Positions 35,096-44,242 of a DNA stretch of 64,000 nucleotides are shown here, piece after piece; position 1 is the first letter of the stretch, and every line of letters starts with the position of its first letter. The stretch comes from Thermobrachium celere DSM 8682 (GTDB lineage: Bacteria; Bacillota; Clostridia; Clostridiales; Caloramatoraceae), in the NCBI RefSeq assembly GCF_000430995.1, contig NZ_HF952018.1:873776-937775 (forward strand). The letters run 5' to 3'. The notes under the pieces were generated by a model. It was not told the origin of the DNA and did no database searches. It was given only the letters and a program-made list of their open reading frames with translations. The translations under genes were made by a program, and so were the position numbers.

Positions 35096-35691
35096 CTAAC
35101 ATAAACCTAGTTTTTTCAAAATAAAATTGAATGTACCTGGTTTTGGTATAAAAAAGAAGTTACCTGCTATTTCATTATTATCTATTATAAATTTTGTATC
35201 AATAGCTAAAATTAGATCACTATACTGTTCTGCGTCAATGAAAGTGGTTGTCATAACTGCTGCCAACATATCATATGCTACTGATGGAACAGAAGTAAAG
35301 ATAGATTAGTTATTTGTGATACAGCATTTAAATAAGAATTACCTAATATATTACCAATTTCTTGGAACATTGAATAAAACATTTCTTCATTAATATTAGA
35401 AAAACCAAACATTAAAGTATCAAAAAACTTTTGAGCTTCTTCATTTTTTACTAAAAACAAAATATTGCCTTGTATATCACCAAAAACTTTTAGTAGAACA
35501 GCAACAACTTCATCATCTTCATTTCCAACTCTTTTAATCATATCGCTAAATTCTAATATGTCAAGTTGAGGAACTGACATATCAACTTTTTTATTTATTA
35601 ATTGTGATAATGCTGTTGCTGCATTACCTGCACCTATATTTCCAATCTCCTTCAAAGCATCTATTTGTAGTTCATTTAGATTTAGCTCCAT
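35096..35691 (-). pseudogene. cheC: CheY-P phosphatase CheC, broken by an apparent one-base loss
   Basis: The first frame (35278-35691) has both CheC active-site helices, LKEIGNIGAGNAATALSQL and FQEIGNILGNSYLNAVSQI, but stops at TAG soon after NLSLLL. In the next frame the family sequence continues at once, SVPSVAYDMLAAV, then TTTFIDAEQYSDLILAIDTKF and a C-terminal FFFIPKPGTFNFILKKLGLC, to a stop at 35096. One extra base near 35291-35296 would give NLSLLSVPS and a normal CheC of 198 residues. Mutation, sequencing error and -1 slippage are all possible. CheD, the CheC partner, is encoded at 39525. FliY supplies a second CheY-P phosphatase. Confidence 0.82.
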
Positions 35692-35704
35692 ATCCTCACC
35701 TACT

Positions 35705-37696
35705 TTATACTATAGCCGCTACATCAAGAATTAGGGTTACTAATCCATCACCTAAAATTGTAGCCCCAACATATTCTTTTAGATTTTGAAGAAGTTTACC
35801 AATAGGTTTAATTACAATTTCTTGTTGACCTAAAAGTTCATCTACTAAAAGTCCTACAGTTTTTTCTCCAGCTTTAACAATTACAATATATTTATTTTCT
35901 GAATAAGTTTCTTCTAAATTTAATTTTTGTGAAAGTCTTATAATTGGTATAATCTTGTCTCTATATAATATTACTTCTTTGTTATTAGTTAATTTAATTT
36001 CATTAACATTAATATTTATTACTCTATCAATAAAACCTAAAGATATTGCAAAAGTTTCTCCAGATACTTTTACTAATAGAGCTTGTATTATAGATAGAGT
36101 TAAAGGAAGTCGTATAATAAATGATGTACCTTTTCCTTTTTCACTTATTACTTCTACTGTACCACCTAAGTTGGCAATTTTAGTCTTGACAACATCCATT
36201 CCAACGCCACGGCCAGAAATATCAGTTATTTTATCACTGGTGCTAAATCCTTGCATGAAAATTAAGTTTTTAATGTCGCTTTCTGACATACCTTCTGTAT
36301 TAATACCTATACTTTCAGCTTTTCTTTTTATTTTTTCAATGTCAAGACCTCTACCATCATCTTCAATTCTTATAACAGCTTTATTTCCTTCTTGATAAGC
36401 AATCAATTTAATTGTTCCTTTTGATGGCTTACCGAGTTTTATTCTTTCCTCTGTTGGTTCTATTCCATGATCAGCTGCATTTCTTATTAAGTGCACTAAT
36501 GGTTCTCCTATTTCATCTATTACTGTTCTATCAAGTTCTGTATCTTCACCCTGAATTATTAATTCAATATCTTTACCAAGTTCTTGTGATAAATCACGTA
36601 TCATTCTTGGGAAACGATTAAATACTCTTTCAATAGGAAGCATTCTTACTTTCATTACTAAGTCCTGTAGATCAGATGTTATTCTTCCCACTTGTTCTAG
36701 TGTTTCATGTAAGTCTGTTAATTTGTAATTCATACTTAATTGTTCTAATCTAGTTCTATGAATTACTAATTCACCAACTAAATTCATAAATTTATCTAGT
36801 CTTTCAAGATCAACACGAACAGATTGATGAGCTTTTTTATTTTTATCTTTATCTTCTTCTTTTTTGTTAATTGGCGTAATTTCAGTATCTTTTTTAGTTT
36901 TATTATCTTGAACTTCTTTATTTATTTGTATTTTCTCATCTTTTTCTTTAACATTGATTTTTAGGTCAGATCCCTTTGGAATATCAATATTTACTTCTTT
37001 TATCTCTGAAACATTTAAAATTAACTTTTTAATTTCTTCCTCATTTTTTTGTGTTAAAAACATAATATAAAATCTATCATTAAAGTTTTCTTGTTCTAGT
37101 TCTTCAACTGATGGAACAGTCTTTAAAATTTCTCCAATATCTTCTATTGTCTTATAAACTAAAAACGCTCTTGCAGATTTTAAAAGACAATCATCAGCTA
37201 AAATAACTTCAGCTATATAAACATTATAGTTTTTCTCTTTTGCTTGTTTTATTATATTTTCATCGTAGATATTTAAAGAAAAATCAATTGAATTATCTGA
37301 TTTAGTATTTTTAGTTTGCTCATTATTTATATTTTCTAATAAATCCATAATTTCCTTAATATCTACTGTATTGTTATTATCTTCTCTTATGTTATTTATC
37401 ATTAATTCTAATGTATCTAAACATTTAAATAAAACAGTTATTATATTTGAATCAACCTTTAAAATATCATTTCTAAATTTATCAAGAACATTTTCCATTT
37501 TATGAGTAAGATCTGCTATGTCATTAAATCCCATGCTTCCTGCCATACCCTTTAATGTATGAGCTACTCTAAATATTGAATTTATTATTTCTTTATTATC
37601 AGGATCCTTTTCTAATTCTAAAATATTTTCATTAAGTGTTTGTAAATTCTCAGTTGATTCTTCTAAAAATATATCGAGATATTGGGACATATCCAT
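35705..37696 (-). CDS. cheA: Chemotaxis histidine kinase CheA
   Basis: About 663 residues. An Hpt domain has the phospho-His in AHTLKGMAGSMG (about residue 46). P2-like and linker regions follow, then dimerisation helices (LVGELVIHRTRLEQLS). The ATPase has N box HLIRNAADHGIEP and G boxes DDGRGLD and GRGVGMDVVK. A CheW-like end follows (QALLVKVSGETFAISL). It phosphorylates CheY and CheB. ATG at 37694-37696 lies eight bases after GGGAGG and overlaps the end of cheR; upstream in-frame codons belong to the cheR overlap. Confidence 0.95.
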   Translation of the reverse strand: MDMSQYLDIFLEESTENLQTLNENILELEKDPDNKEIINSIFRVAHTLKGMAGSMGFNDIADLTHKMENVLDKFRNDILKVDSNIITVLFKCLDTLELMINNIREDNNNTVDIKEIMDLLENINNEQTKNTKSDNSIDFSLNIYDENIIKQAKEKNYNVYIAEVILADDCLLKSARAFLVYKTIEDIGEILKTVPSVEELEQENFNDRFYIMFLTQKNEEEIKKLILNVSEIKEVNIDIPKGSDLKINVKEKDEKIQINKEVQDNKTKKDTEITPINKKEEDKDKNKKAHQSVRVDLERLDKFMNLVGELVIHRTRLEQLSMNYKLTDLHETLEQVGRITSDLQDLVMKVRMLPIERVFNRFPRMIRDLSQELGKDIELIIQGEDTELDRTVIDEIGEPLVHLIRNAADHGIEPTEERIKLGKPSKGTIKLIAYQEGNKAVIRIEDDGRGLDIEKIKRKAESIGINTEGMSESDIKNLIFMQGFSTSDKITDISGRGVGMDVVKTKIANLGGTVEVISEKGKGTSFIIRLPLTLSIIQALLVKVSGETFAISLGFIDRVININVNEIKLTNNKEVILYRDKIIPIIRLSQKLNLEETYSENKYIVIVKAGEKTVGLLVDELLGQQEIVIKPIGKLLQNLKEYVGATILGDGLVTLILDVAAIV

Positions 37697-37697
37697 A

Positions 37698-38474
37698 TCA
37701 ATTACCTCCCGGTTTTCTATATATAAAAGTTGAAGCTTTTTCAAATCCTAATTCGCGATAATTATATATGCTTTCAGTAGCTCCAACAAATAGCAAACCA
37801 CCTGGTTTTAGTGATGTATAAAATTTTCTATATATTTCATTTTTCGTCTCTTGAGTAAAGTATATTACAACGTTCCTACAAACTATTAAATCAAACCCTG
37901 TTTCATAGCTATCCATAATTAAGTCATGTTTTTTAAATATAACACGTTTTTTAATCTCATCAATTATTTGATACTTGTCTTGAACTTGTATAAAGTATTT
38001 CTTTAATAGATCATCATCAACGTTTTTAACTTCATTTTTATTATAAATACCTTGTTTTGCTTGCTCTAGCACGGTTTGATCTATATCAGTGGCCAATATA
38101 TTATGTTTTTTATTTGGTGTAATTTTATCTAATATAATAGCAAGAGTATATGGTTCAGCGCCTATAGAGCAAGCTGCACTCCATATTTTTAGAGTGTTTT
38201 TTTCAGGATTTAAATGTTCTTTTATTTTTCTTTCAAGATCTAGGAATAAATCTTTATTTCTAAAAAATTCTGAGACATTGATTGTTAAATGGTCCAAAAA
38301 CTTTTTGCTTATATTTTTATCCATAGATAGAATATTAATAAACTCTATTTCGTTTTTGGCACCTACACGTTGCATGAAATTTTCAATTCTCCTAATTAAT
38401 TGTTTAGATTTATAGGCAGATAAATTTATTCCATATTCTTTAGCAACAAACTTTTCAATTTTATCAAAATCCAT
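37698..38474 (-). CDS. cheR: Chemotaxis protein methyltransferase CheR
   Basis: 258 residues. A helical N-domain is followed by an S-adenosylmethionine domain with WSAACSIGAEPYTLAIIL, ILATDID and LIVCRNVVIYF. It methylates receptor Glu residues and opposes CheB, the preceding gene. Confidence 0.95.
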   Translation of the reverse strand: MDFDKIEKFVAKEYGINLSAYKSKQLIRRIENFMQRVGAKNEIEFINILSMDKNISKKFLDHLTINVSEFFRNKDLFLDLERKIKEHLNPEKNTLKIWSAACSIGAEPYTLAIILDKITPNKKHNILATDIDQTVLEQAKQGIYNKNEVKNVDDDLLKKYFIQVQDKYQIIDEIKKRVIFKKHDLIMDSYETGFDLIVCRNVVIYFTQETKNEIYRKFYTSLKPGGLLFVGATESIYNYRELGFEKASTFIYRKPGGN

Positions 38475-38478
38475 AAAG

Positions 38479-39522
38479 TCACGCCCTCTTTAATAGTTTT
38501 AAAATGTAATTTAGTATTTCATCTTCTGGTAAAATTATATCAACACAACCTGTTTGTATAGCTGCTTTTGGCATTCCAAAAACGACTGATGTAGATTCAT
38601 CTTGAGCAATTACATGGCCACCATTCTTTTTTACTTCTTTTACACCTTCTGCACCATCTTTTCCCATGCCAGTAAAAATTGATGCGATAACACCTGATTT
38701 ATAGTAATTAGCAGCACTTATAAAAAGTTTATCTACAGCTGGTCTAACTCCATGTATTTGAGGTGATAAATCAAGTTTTATTACACCATTAACGACGGTC
38801 ATATGATAACCACCTGGTGCAATATATACAACATTATTTTCTATCTTTTGATTATCTTCAGCCTCTACTACTCTTAAGTTGCTTGATTTGTTCATTCTAT
38901 CGGCAAATGCTTTGGTAAATCCAGTTGGCATATGTTGAACAACCAAAATCGGTATATCAATATTGTTAGGAAGTTTAGTAATTAAATCAAATAAAACCTT
39001 TGGGCCGCCTGTTGAAGCACCTAATAGTAAAGCATTAAAATTATTATTAAAACTATTAACTTTACTTTTATTTGAAACAAAATTAGATATTACTTTATTG
39101 TTAGTTTTTAATTTGTTTTTATAGGCATAAGCATAGCGTATTTTTTCTGTTATCTCATCTTTTACTTTATTTATATCTAACGATATACTACCCGAAGGTT
39201 TTTGTATAAAATCAAAGGCACCAAGCCTTAATGCTTCGATTGTAATGCTAGAACCTTCACTTGTTAAGCTGCTTAACATAATTACTTCTGCCTTTGATAC
39301 TTTTTTAAGCTCTACCAATGCTTCAAGCCCATTTTTTCTTGGCATTTCAACATCTAGTGTTATAATGTCTGGATTTAACTTAATAGCTTTTTCAATAGCT
39401 TCAAATCCATCTTTTGCTGTATCTATAACATACATATCTTTTTGACTATTTATAATGTCGGATATCATTTTTCGCATAAAAGCTGAGTCATCTACGACTA
39501 GTACTTTTATTTTATCAAACAT
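38479..39522 (-). CDS. cheB: Receptor methylesterase/deamidase CheB
   Basis: 347 residues. The receiver has its phospho-Asp in DIITLDVEMPRKNGLEAL. The C-terminal esterase shows the catalytic Ser in LLGASTGGPKVL, His in VVQHMPTGFTKAFA and Asp in FTGMGKDGAEGV. It demethylates receptors after phosphorylation by CheA. Confidence 0.95.
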   Translation of the reverse strand: MFDKIKVLVVDDSAFMRKMISDIINSQKDMYVIDTAKDGFEAIEKAIKLNPDIITLDVEMPRKNGLEALVELKKVSKAEVIMLSSLTSEGSSITIEALRLGAFDFIQKPSGSISLDINKVKDEITEKIRYAYAYKNKLKTNNKVISNFVSNKSKVNSFNNNFNALLLGASTGGPKVLFDLITKLPNNIDIPILVVQHMPTGFTKAFADRMNKSSNLRVVEAEDNQKIENNVVYIAPGGYHMTVVNGVIKLDLSPQIHGVRPAVDKLFISAANYYKSGVIASIFTGMGKDGAEGVKEVKKNGGHVIAQDESTSVVFGMPKAAIQTGCVDIILPEDEILNYILKLLKRA

Positions 39523-39524
39523 AA

Positions 39525-40007
39525 TTACATCTCCTTTATACCTACCCCTGTTATTTTTAATGTAACAATTCCTGTATTAGAGTCTACTATCATTGTTCTT
39601 CCTTTGTTACCTCCGATATCTTCAGCTGTGATAGGTATATTTAACTCTTTTAATACCTTTCTTACTGCTTCAGCATTTCTAGCCCCAACATCCATAAAGT
39701 TGCTTTTATCAGCGAATGAGAACATACTAGCACCGCCAGCTATTTTTGCTCTTATGTTTAATTTCGATGCACCTAGATCTAATAATTTTTGCAATAAAAT
39801 TGGAATTGCTGTATCTGCATATTTTAAAGGATTGCTAACATTTGAAAAACTCTTACTATCTGGAAGCATAATGTGGGAAAGACCAGCAATTTTATTTTTT
39901 GTATCTAATAAAGCAATACCTATACATGAACCCAAGCCAAGTGTAATTAGTTTATTTGGTGCTTTAGTTACGTTTAAATCTCCAATACCAACCTTTATTT
40001 CTTGCAT
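39525..40007 (-). CDS. cheD: Chemoreceptor deamidase CheD
   Basis: 160 residues with the catalytic Cys in LGLGSCIGIALLD, the His in LSHIMLPDS, and GNKGRTMIVDSNTG near the end. CheD deamidates receptor Gln residues and is regulated by CheC. In this window cheC is interrupted, so CheD may act without that partner. Confidence 0.94.
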   Translation of the reverse strand: MQEIKVGIGDLNVTKAPNKLITLGLGSCIGIALLDTKNKIAGLSHIMLPDSKSFSNVSNPLKYADTAIPILLQKLLDLGASKLNIRAKIAGGASMFSFADKSNFMDVGARNAEAVRKVLKELNIPITAEDIGGNKGRTMIVDSNTGIVTLKITGVGIKEM

Positions 40008-40023
40008 TTATATCTCTCCATTT

Positions 40024-40470
40024 TTATAGTGTAGACAATGATGAGAACTCTTCCTTTGTTAATATTTTCTCTGTATCAATTATCATAATAATTCTATTTT
40101 CTTTTTTTAGTATACCGTTAATATATTTATTTGAATATTGGCTTATTACTTCTGGTGTTGACTCGATTTCATCTTTTTTTACATCAATAACTTCCTGAAC
40201 ATCATCAACTAAAAGACCTATGGATTTTTCATTATGTTTTACTACTATAATTTTAGAATTTATGCTGTCATTGTTTTGTTTGTTAAACTTGGCATTTAAG
40301 TCCATTATTGGTAGAATATTATTTTGATACTTAATGATACCTTTAATGAAATAAGGTGATTCTGGAACTTTTGTTGGTTCAATATATCCTAAAATTCTTT
40401 CAACCTGTTGTATGTCAATAGCAAATTCTTCATTATTAAGCTTAAATACAACTGCTTTTTCAAAAGGCAT
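40024..40470 (-). CDS. cheW: Chemotaxis coupling protein CheW (first copy)
   Basis: 148 residues, one CheW domain: VVFKLNNEEFAIDIQQVERILGYIEPTKVPESPYFIKGII, NILPIMDLN and IGLLVDDVQEVIDVKKDEI. It lies between fapA and cheD at the start of the operon. It is longer than the copy at 34318 and differs in its C-terminal helix. Confidence 0.9.
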   Translation of the reverse strand: MPFEKAVVFKLNNEEFAIDIQQVERILGYIEPTKVPESPYFIKGIIKYQNNILPIMDLNAKFNKQNNDSINSKIIVVKHNEKSIGLLVDDVQEVIDVKKDEIESTPEVISQYSNKYINGILKKENRIIMIIDTEKILTKEEFSSLSTL

Positions 40471-40482
40471 CTAATACCACCC

Positions 40483-42243
40483 CTATAATTTTAGATTTTC
40501 AACTCTAAGTTCACCTTTTTCCATATAGGCTTTAAAACTTTTTACTGGTTCATCAATTTTAAATTTAATTTCATCAAACATTATTATAGTATTTTGATAT
40601 ACTATATCAGCCTCAATTAAACCCTCTTTTGATGTTTTTAATATTGTTGTAACTCCTATAGCTGACCCAACTTCTCTCGCTTTAATAATTTTTTTTGCTT
40701 CGATTTTACCACCTCTTAATACGCTTTTGTTATTTTTAAATATTATACAATTTTCAGCATATACATTAGTATTATAACAACCAACACCTGTAATTTCTAC
40801 ATTGTTTGTCGAAAAAATAGTTGAATTTTGACAATATGCAATTTTAACATCTGAGGGTGATAAATCTATTTTAATATTTTCTATTAATGATGAAGTTAAG
40901 TCTAAAGTTACAAAAACATCCTCCAGACAGCCTTTAATTGATATTAAATTTAAATTGTCATGTATAGATTGTACTTTTTGCAACAAGTCTTTATCAGTTT
41001 TTGGAGTATTAATAATATCTATATACATATTATCGATATTATCTTTTAAAGTTTTTAATTTTGAAATTATAATAATTTTTAACAGTTTTGATATTTTATC
41101 ATTATCAGTTATTACATTTTTATTAGATACCTCTTTATATATTTGAATTAACTTCATTAAAAATTCTCTAACGAACATCAAATAAGATTCAATCTTAATC
41201 ATATTTGCTACTTTTGATCCTACAATAACTTTAGAACCAATAACATTACCTGAAACAGTAATATCTGCATTGGCATATAATTCAGATAAATTAACATTTC
41301 CATTTACTATAATTTCTTTACCACTAATAATTTTAATGCCATCTAATACATTTCCATCAATATATATAGTGCCATTAAATTCAATGTTTCCAACTTTTTT
41401 ATCTATGTCACCTTTTATTTTATAGGTAGGGAAAACACAAATACTGTTGTTTTTAATTTTAGGCATACCTGAAATTTCAGCTATTGCGTTTATTTCATCG
41501 AGAATTTTGCATCCAGGACCATTTTTTATATTAATTTTTTTTCTTTTTCTTGGATGAACTGGTTTTCCATAAATATCAAATCCAATTGTTCCTTCTCTAC
41601 CTATATGCAATGTAGCTAATATACTACCCTTTTCTACAAAATCAACTTCATTGATGTTATTATAATAATCGACTTTTTCAGCATTTTCTAAAGTTATATT
41701 ATTAATTTCCTTTTTTCCAAAATAGTATTCTATTTTATCATCAATTGGATCTACTGGAGGTTTGCCTTGTGCTATAATTCCTTCTCCTGTTTCAATTATT
41801 TTTTTAATTGAATCTATTTGAATACCATAAATTACTTTGTTTTCATTTAAAATATCAAAAATCAACTTTGTTATTTCAGCATCTTGTAGGTCTTCATTTG
41901 TAAAAAAATAATCAATATATATATTACTATCTAAATTAGTATCTTTTATAGACCACTTTTTAAGTTTTGTTTTATTTAATTTAATTTCAGCAATTAATTT
42001 GTCACTAGAAACATTTAGATTTATAAAATTTTTATATATTTTGTGATTTAATTCAACTTCTAATATATCATCTGCATTAAATTTAAATGGCCCATCCATA
42101 ACGATATTATTTACTTTTACTAATAAATCACTGTTAAAACTAACATTTATATTCCCTTCACCTGAATAATAAATTAATTTACCATTTTTAAATTCAGATT
42201 TACTAATATCATCTATTTTTTTAATTTTCTTTTCAACAATCAT
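40483..42243 (-). CDS. fapA: FapA/DUF342 family polymerising protein
   Basis: 586 residues. The centre (about 150-340) holds the FapA core with GKPPVDPIDDKIEYYFG, ILATLHIGREGTIGFDIYGKPV and the beta-helix part GNIEFNGTIYIDGNVLDGIKIISGKEIIVNGNVNLSELYANADITVSGNVIG. A helical hairpin follows and more beta repeats close the protein. DUF342 proteins act in clostridial and Vibrio flagellar polarity or assembly. It is the first gene of the chemotaxis operon. Confidence 0.82.
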   Translation of the reverse strand: MIVEKKIKKIDDISKSEFKNGKLIYYSGEGNINVSFNSDLLVKVNNIVMDGPFKFNADDILEVELNHKIYKNFINLNVSSDKLIAEIKLNKTKLKKWSIKDTNLDSNIYIDYFFTNEDLQDAEITKLIFDILNENKVIYGIQIDSIKKIIETGEGIIAQGKPPVDPIDDKIEYYFGKKEINNITLENAEKVDYYNNINEVDFVEKGSILATLHIGREGTIGFDIYGKPVHPRKRKKINIKNGPGCKILDEINAIAEISGMPKIKNNSICVFPTYKIKGDIDKKVGNIEFNGTIYIDGNVLDGIKIISGKEIIVNGNVNLSELYANADITVSGNVIGSKVIVGSKVANMIKIESYLMFVREFLMKLIQIYKEVSNKNVITDNDKISKLLKIIIISKLKTLKDNIDNMYIDIINTPKTDKDLLQKVQSIHDNLNLISIKGCLEDVFVTLDLTSSLIENIKIDLSPSDVKIAYCQNSTIFSTNNVEITGVGCYNTNVYAENCIIFKNNKSVLRGGKIEAKKIIKAREVGSAIGVTTILKTSKEGLIEADIVYQNTIIMFDEIKFKIDEPVKSFKAYMEKGELRVENLKL

Positions 42244-42264
42244 ACCAACACCACCTTATTAAAA

Positions 42265-42293
42265 ATATTACTATTTTTTTCTACGTATTTCAA
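42265..42293 (-). promoter_or_regulatory. Sigma-A type promoter of the fapA-chemotaxis operon
   Basis: TTGAAA (42288-42293), 17-bp spacer, TAATAT (42265-42270) on the minus strand, 22 bp before the fapA ATG. No sigma-D site is visible in 42244-42358, so chemotaxis genes appear to be on the early, sigma-A side. Confidence 0.5.
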
Positions 42294-42345
42294 CAAAAAT
42301 TTAATTGCAATTTATATATAATTAAACATTGTATTTAATAATATT

Positions 42346-42381
42346 AAAAATAAAAAATTAAGACTGGCAATTGCCAGTCTT
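42346..42381 (-). terminator. Terminator after arsR
   Basis: A 22-bp palindrome AAGACTGGCAATTGCCAGTCTT (42360-42381 region) overlapping the arsR stop, followed on the minus strand by AATTTTTTATTTTT. Confidence 0.85.
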
Positions 42382-42709
42382 ATTCAACTACATCATAAAA
42401 TATACCGCTGCATTCACAATCATATTTTTTATAAGGACATTCAGCAGGTTTAGTTAAAAGTATATCTATTTCATTTTGCAAAGAATTAAATGTTTCTCTA
42501 TTTAATGAGTAATATATCCATTTACCTTTTCTAGTTGTATTTAAAAGACCAGAATCACTTAAAATTTTTAAATGGTGTGAAACAGCAGGTTGGCTTAGAT
42601 TAAGATTTCCACAAATATCACAAACACACATATCACAGCATGCAAGCATTTTAATTATCTTAATTCTATTTTCGTCAGCTAGTGCTTTGAAAATATCTAC
42701 TATCTTCAA
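42380..42709 (-). CDS. ArsR-family metal-responsive repressor
   Basis: About 109 residues, winged helix: FKALADENRIKIIKML, then the recognition helix NLSQPAVSHHLKILSDSGLL and wing TRKGKWIYYSL. The CDMCVCDIC segment before the recognition helix matches the alpha-3 CVC site of arsenite-type ArsR, and a second Cys cluster (CPYKKYDCEC) lies near the C-terminus. No arsenical or metal-efflux gene is adjacent. I prefer TTG at 42707-42709, eight bases after AAAGG; a GTG at 42718 is the alternative. It is a single-gene unit. Confidence 0.87.
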   Translation of the reverse strand: MKIVDIFKALADENRIKIIKMLACCDMCVCDICGNLNLSQPAVSHHLKILSDSGLLNTTRKGKWIYYSLNRETFNSLQNEIDILLTKPAECPYKKYDCECSGIFYDVVE

Positions 42710-42763
42710 ATTTATCACCTTTCCTCAATCATCTTATTTTTATTTTTCTAAAAAACTAAATTA

Positions 42764-42801
42764 ATTATAACATAAAAATAACTTTAGTACAGTCATTATT
42801 T
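42764..42801 (-). promoter_or_regulatory. Promoter and possible operator of arsR
   Basis: On the minus strand TGTTATAAT is an extended -10 (TATAAT at 42764-42769). Just upstream lies an imperfect dyad with AAATAA and TTATTT outer arms (about 42776-42801), where an autorepressor could bind. No good -35 is seen. Confidence 0.35.
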
Positions 42802-42870
42802 AAATTAATCACATACGATTATAAAAAATAATTTTTTAACAAATTATTCATAAAAACATAATCTAAATAT

Positions 42871-42879
42871 TGCTATAAT
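42871..42879 (+). promoter_or_regulatory. Extended -10 promoter of the HAD phosphatase gene
   Basis: TGCTATAAT (42871-42879) on the plus strand has a perfect -10 with the TGn extension; no clear -35. It lies 33 bp before the ATG at 42912. Confidence 0.55.
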
Positions 42880-42911
42880 TAATTTGACAAAATAAGATGG
42901 AGGTAACGTGT

Positions 42912-43727
42912 ATGTATAAAATGATAGCTCTAGACATGGATGGAACTTTATTAAATGAAAAAAAAGAAATTTCAGAGGCAAATATAGAAGCAATTAAGTT
43001 TGCAAGAAAAAAAGGTATAAAAGTTGTATTAGCAACAGGTAGACCAACTAAAGGTATTGAAAAATATTTAAAAGAATTAGATCTTATTGATGATAATGAA
43101 TACGTTGTTTCATACAATGGAGCTTTAGTTCAAGAAGTAAAGTCAGGAAGGGTTATTACTAAAAATACAATGACATATGAAGATTTAATATATTTGTATG
43201 AGTTAAGTAAGGAATTAAAAGTTAATATTCATGCACTAACACTTACGAGTTGTATAACGCCTAAAACAAATGAATATAGTATACTTGAAGCAACAATGAA
43301 TGATATTCCTCTAGAAGTTATAGATTTTAATGATGTTGATAGAAATACAACTATAGTTAAAATTATGTTTGTTGATCCGGAAGATAATTTAAATAGAGTA
43401 ATAAAACAATTACCTGAGTCTCTTTATGATAAATATACCATAGTTAGAAGTGCTCCATTTTTCCTTGAATTTTTAAATAAAAAAGTTAATAAAGGCTTTG
43501 GAGTTGAATTATTAGCTAAAAAACTTGGTATAAAAAAGGAAGAAATTATATGTGTTGGAGATGCTGAAAACGACATACACATGATAAAATATGCTGGTTT
43601 AGGTGTTGCAATGGGGAATGCTTTTCCTGAAGTTAAGAAGATAGCAGACTACATTACAAAAACAAACCAAGAAGATGGTGTAGCACATGTTATAAACAAA
43701 TTTATAATCAATAGGGAATCAGCTTAG
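42912..43727 (+). CDS. Cof-type HAD phosphatase
   Basis: 271 residues. HAD motif I is ALDMDGTLL (nucleophile Asp about 8), motif II VVLATGRP, motif III Lys near KVNKGFGVE, and motif IV GDAENDIHMI. A C2-type cap lies between. These enzymes hydrolyse sugar phosphates, FMN or related substrates; the substrate is not predictable. ATG at 42912 is eight bases after GGAGG. One of two plus-strand protein genes in the window, with its own promoter and terminator. Confidence 0.9.
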   Translation: MYKMIALDMDGTLLNEKKEISEANIEAIKFARKKGIKVVLATGRPTKGIEKYLKELDLIDDNEYVVSYNGALVQEVKSGRVITKNTMTYEDLIYLYELSKELKVNIHALTLTSCITPKTNEYSILEATMNDIPLEVIDFNDVDRNTTIVKIMFVDPEDNLNRVIKQLPESLYDKYTIVRSAPFFLEFLNKKVNKGFGVELLAKKLGIKKEEIICVGDAENDIHMIKYAGLGVAMGNAFPEVKKIADYITKTNQEDGVAHVINKFIINRESA

Positions 43728-43742
43728 TTAATTTGATATAAT

Positions 43743-43780
43743 AAGACCACTGTGCAGTCTGCACAGTGGTCTTATTTTTA
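43743..43780 (+). terminator. Terminator between the HAD gene and rnpB (works both ways)
   Basis: A 14-bp stem (43743-43756 with 43760-43773) followed on the plus strand by ATTTTTA. The converging rnpB RNA ends about 15 bp away, so the hairpin may serve both directions. Confidence 0.85.
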
Positions 43781-43787
43781 TATGTAA

Positions 43788-44160
43788 TTGAGTAAGCCTG
43801 TAAGCCGAGTTCTGTCGTGGATGGTCATCTATCTAGGCCTACTGTTGCCAGTAGGCTCAAGCGACACTACCCGAGGGCACGCCGGGCCAGCGCATAAGCC
43901 CTCCTATTTGGTCTTGCTCCAGGTGGGGTTTACAGAGCCACACTGTCGCCAGTGTGCTGGTGAGCTCTTACCTCACCTTTCCACCCTTACCACGCAACAA
44001 TTGTTGCACTCATCAATCATCAGATTGATTGTGGCGGTATATCTCTGTTGCACTTTCCTTAGGGTCGCCCCCACTGGGTGTTACCCAGCACCCTGCCCTA
44101 TGGAGCTCGGACTTTCCTCTCCCATGATTACTCATGGCAGCGACCATCTAGCTTACTCAA
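43788..44160 (-). ncRNA. rnpB: RNase P RNA (type A)
   Basis: 373 nt catalytic RNA that matures tRNA 5' ends. The 5' TTGAGTAAGC pairs with the 3' GCTTACTCAA as helix P1. Universally conserved blocks are present on the minus strand: GAGGAAAGTCCGAGC near the 5' end, GAGCAAGACCAAATAG in the middle, and ACAGAACTCGGCTTACAGG near the 3' end. Layout is that of bacterial type A. Any plus-strand reading frame here is an artefact. Confidence 0.97.
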
Positions 44161-44186
44161 TATTCAATTCTTCACCACACGAAAAG

Positions 44187-44215
44187 ATTATATCATCTAA
44201 AATATATATTGTAAA
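44187..44215 (-). promoter_or_regulatory. Sigma-A promoter of rnpB
   Basis: TTTACA (44210-44215), 17-bp spacer, TATAAT (44187-44192): 11 of 12 consensus bases. It begins 27 bp upstream of the P1 helix and lies downstream of the Nif3-family gene. Confidence 0.8.
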
Positions 44216-44242
44216 TAAGAATATATTTACTTTTAAGATATT

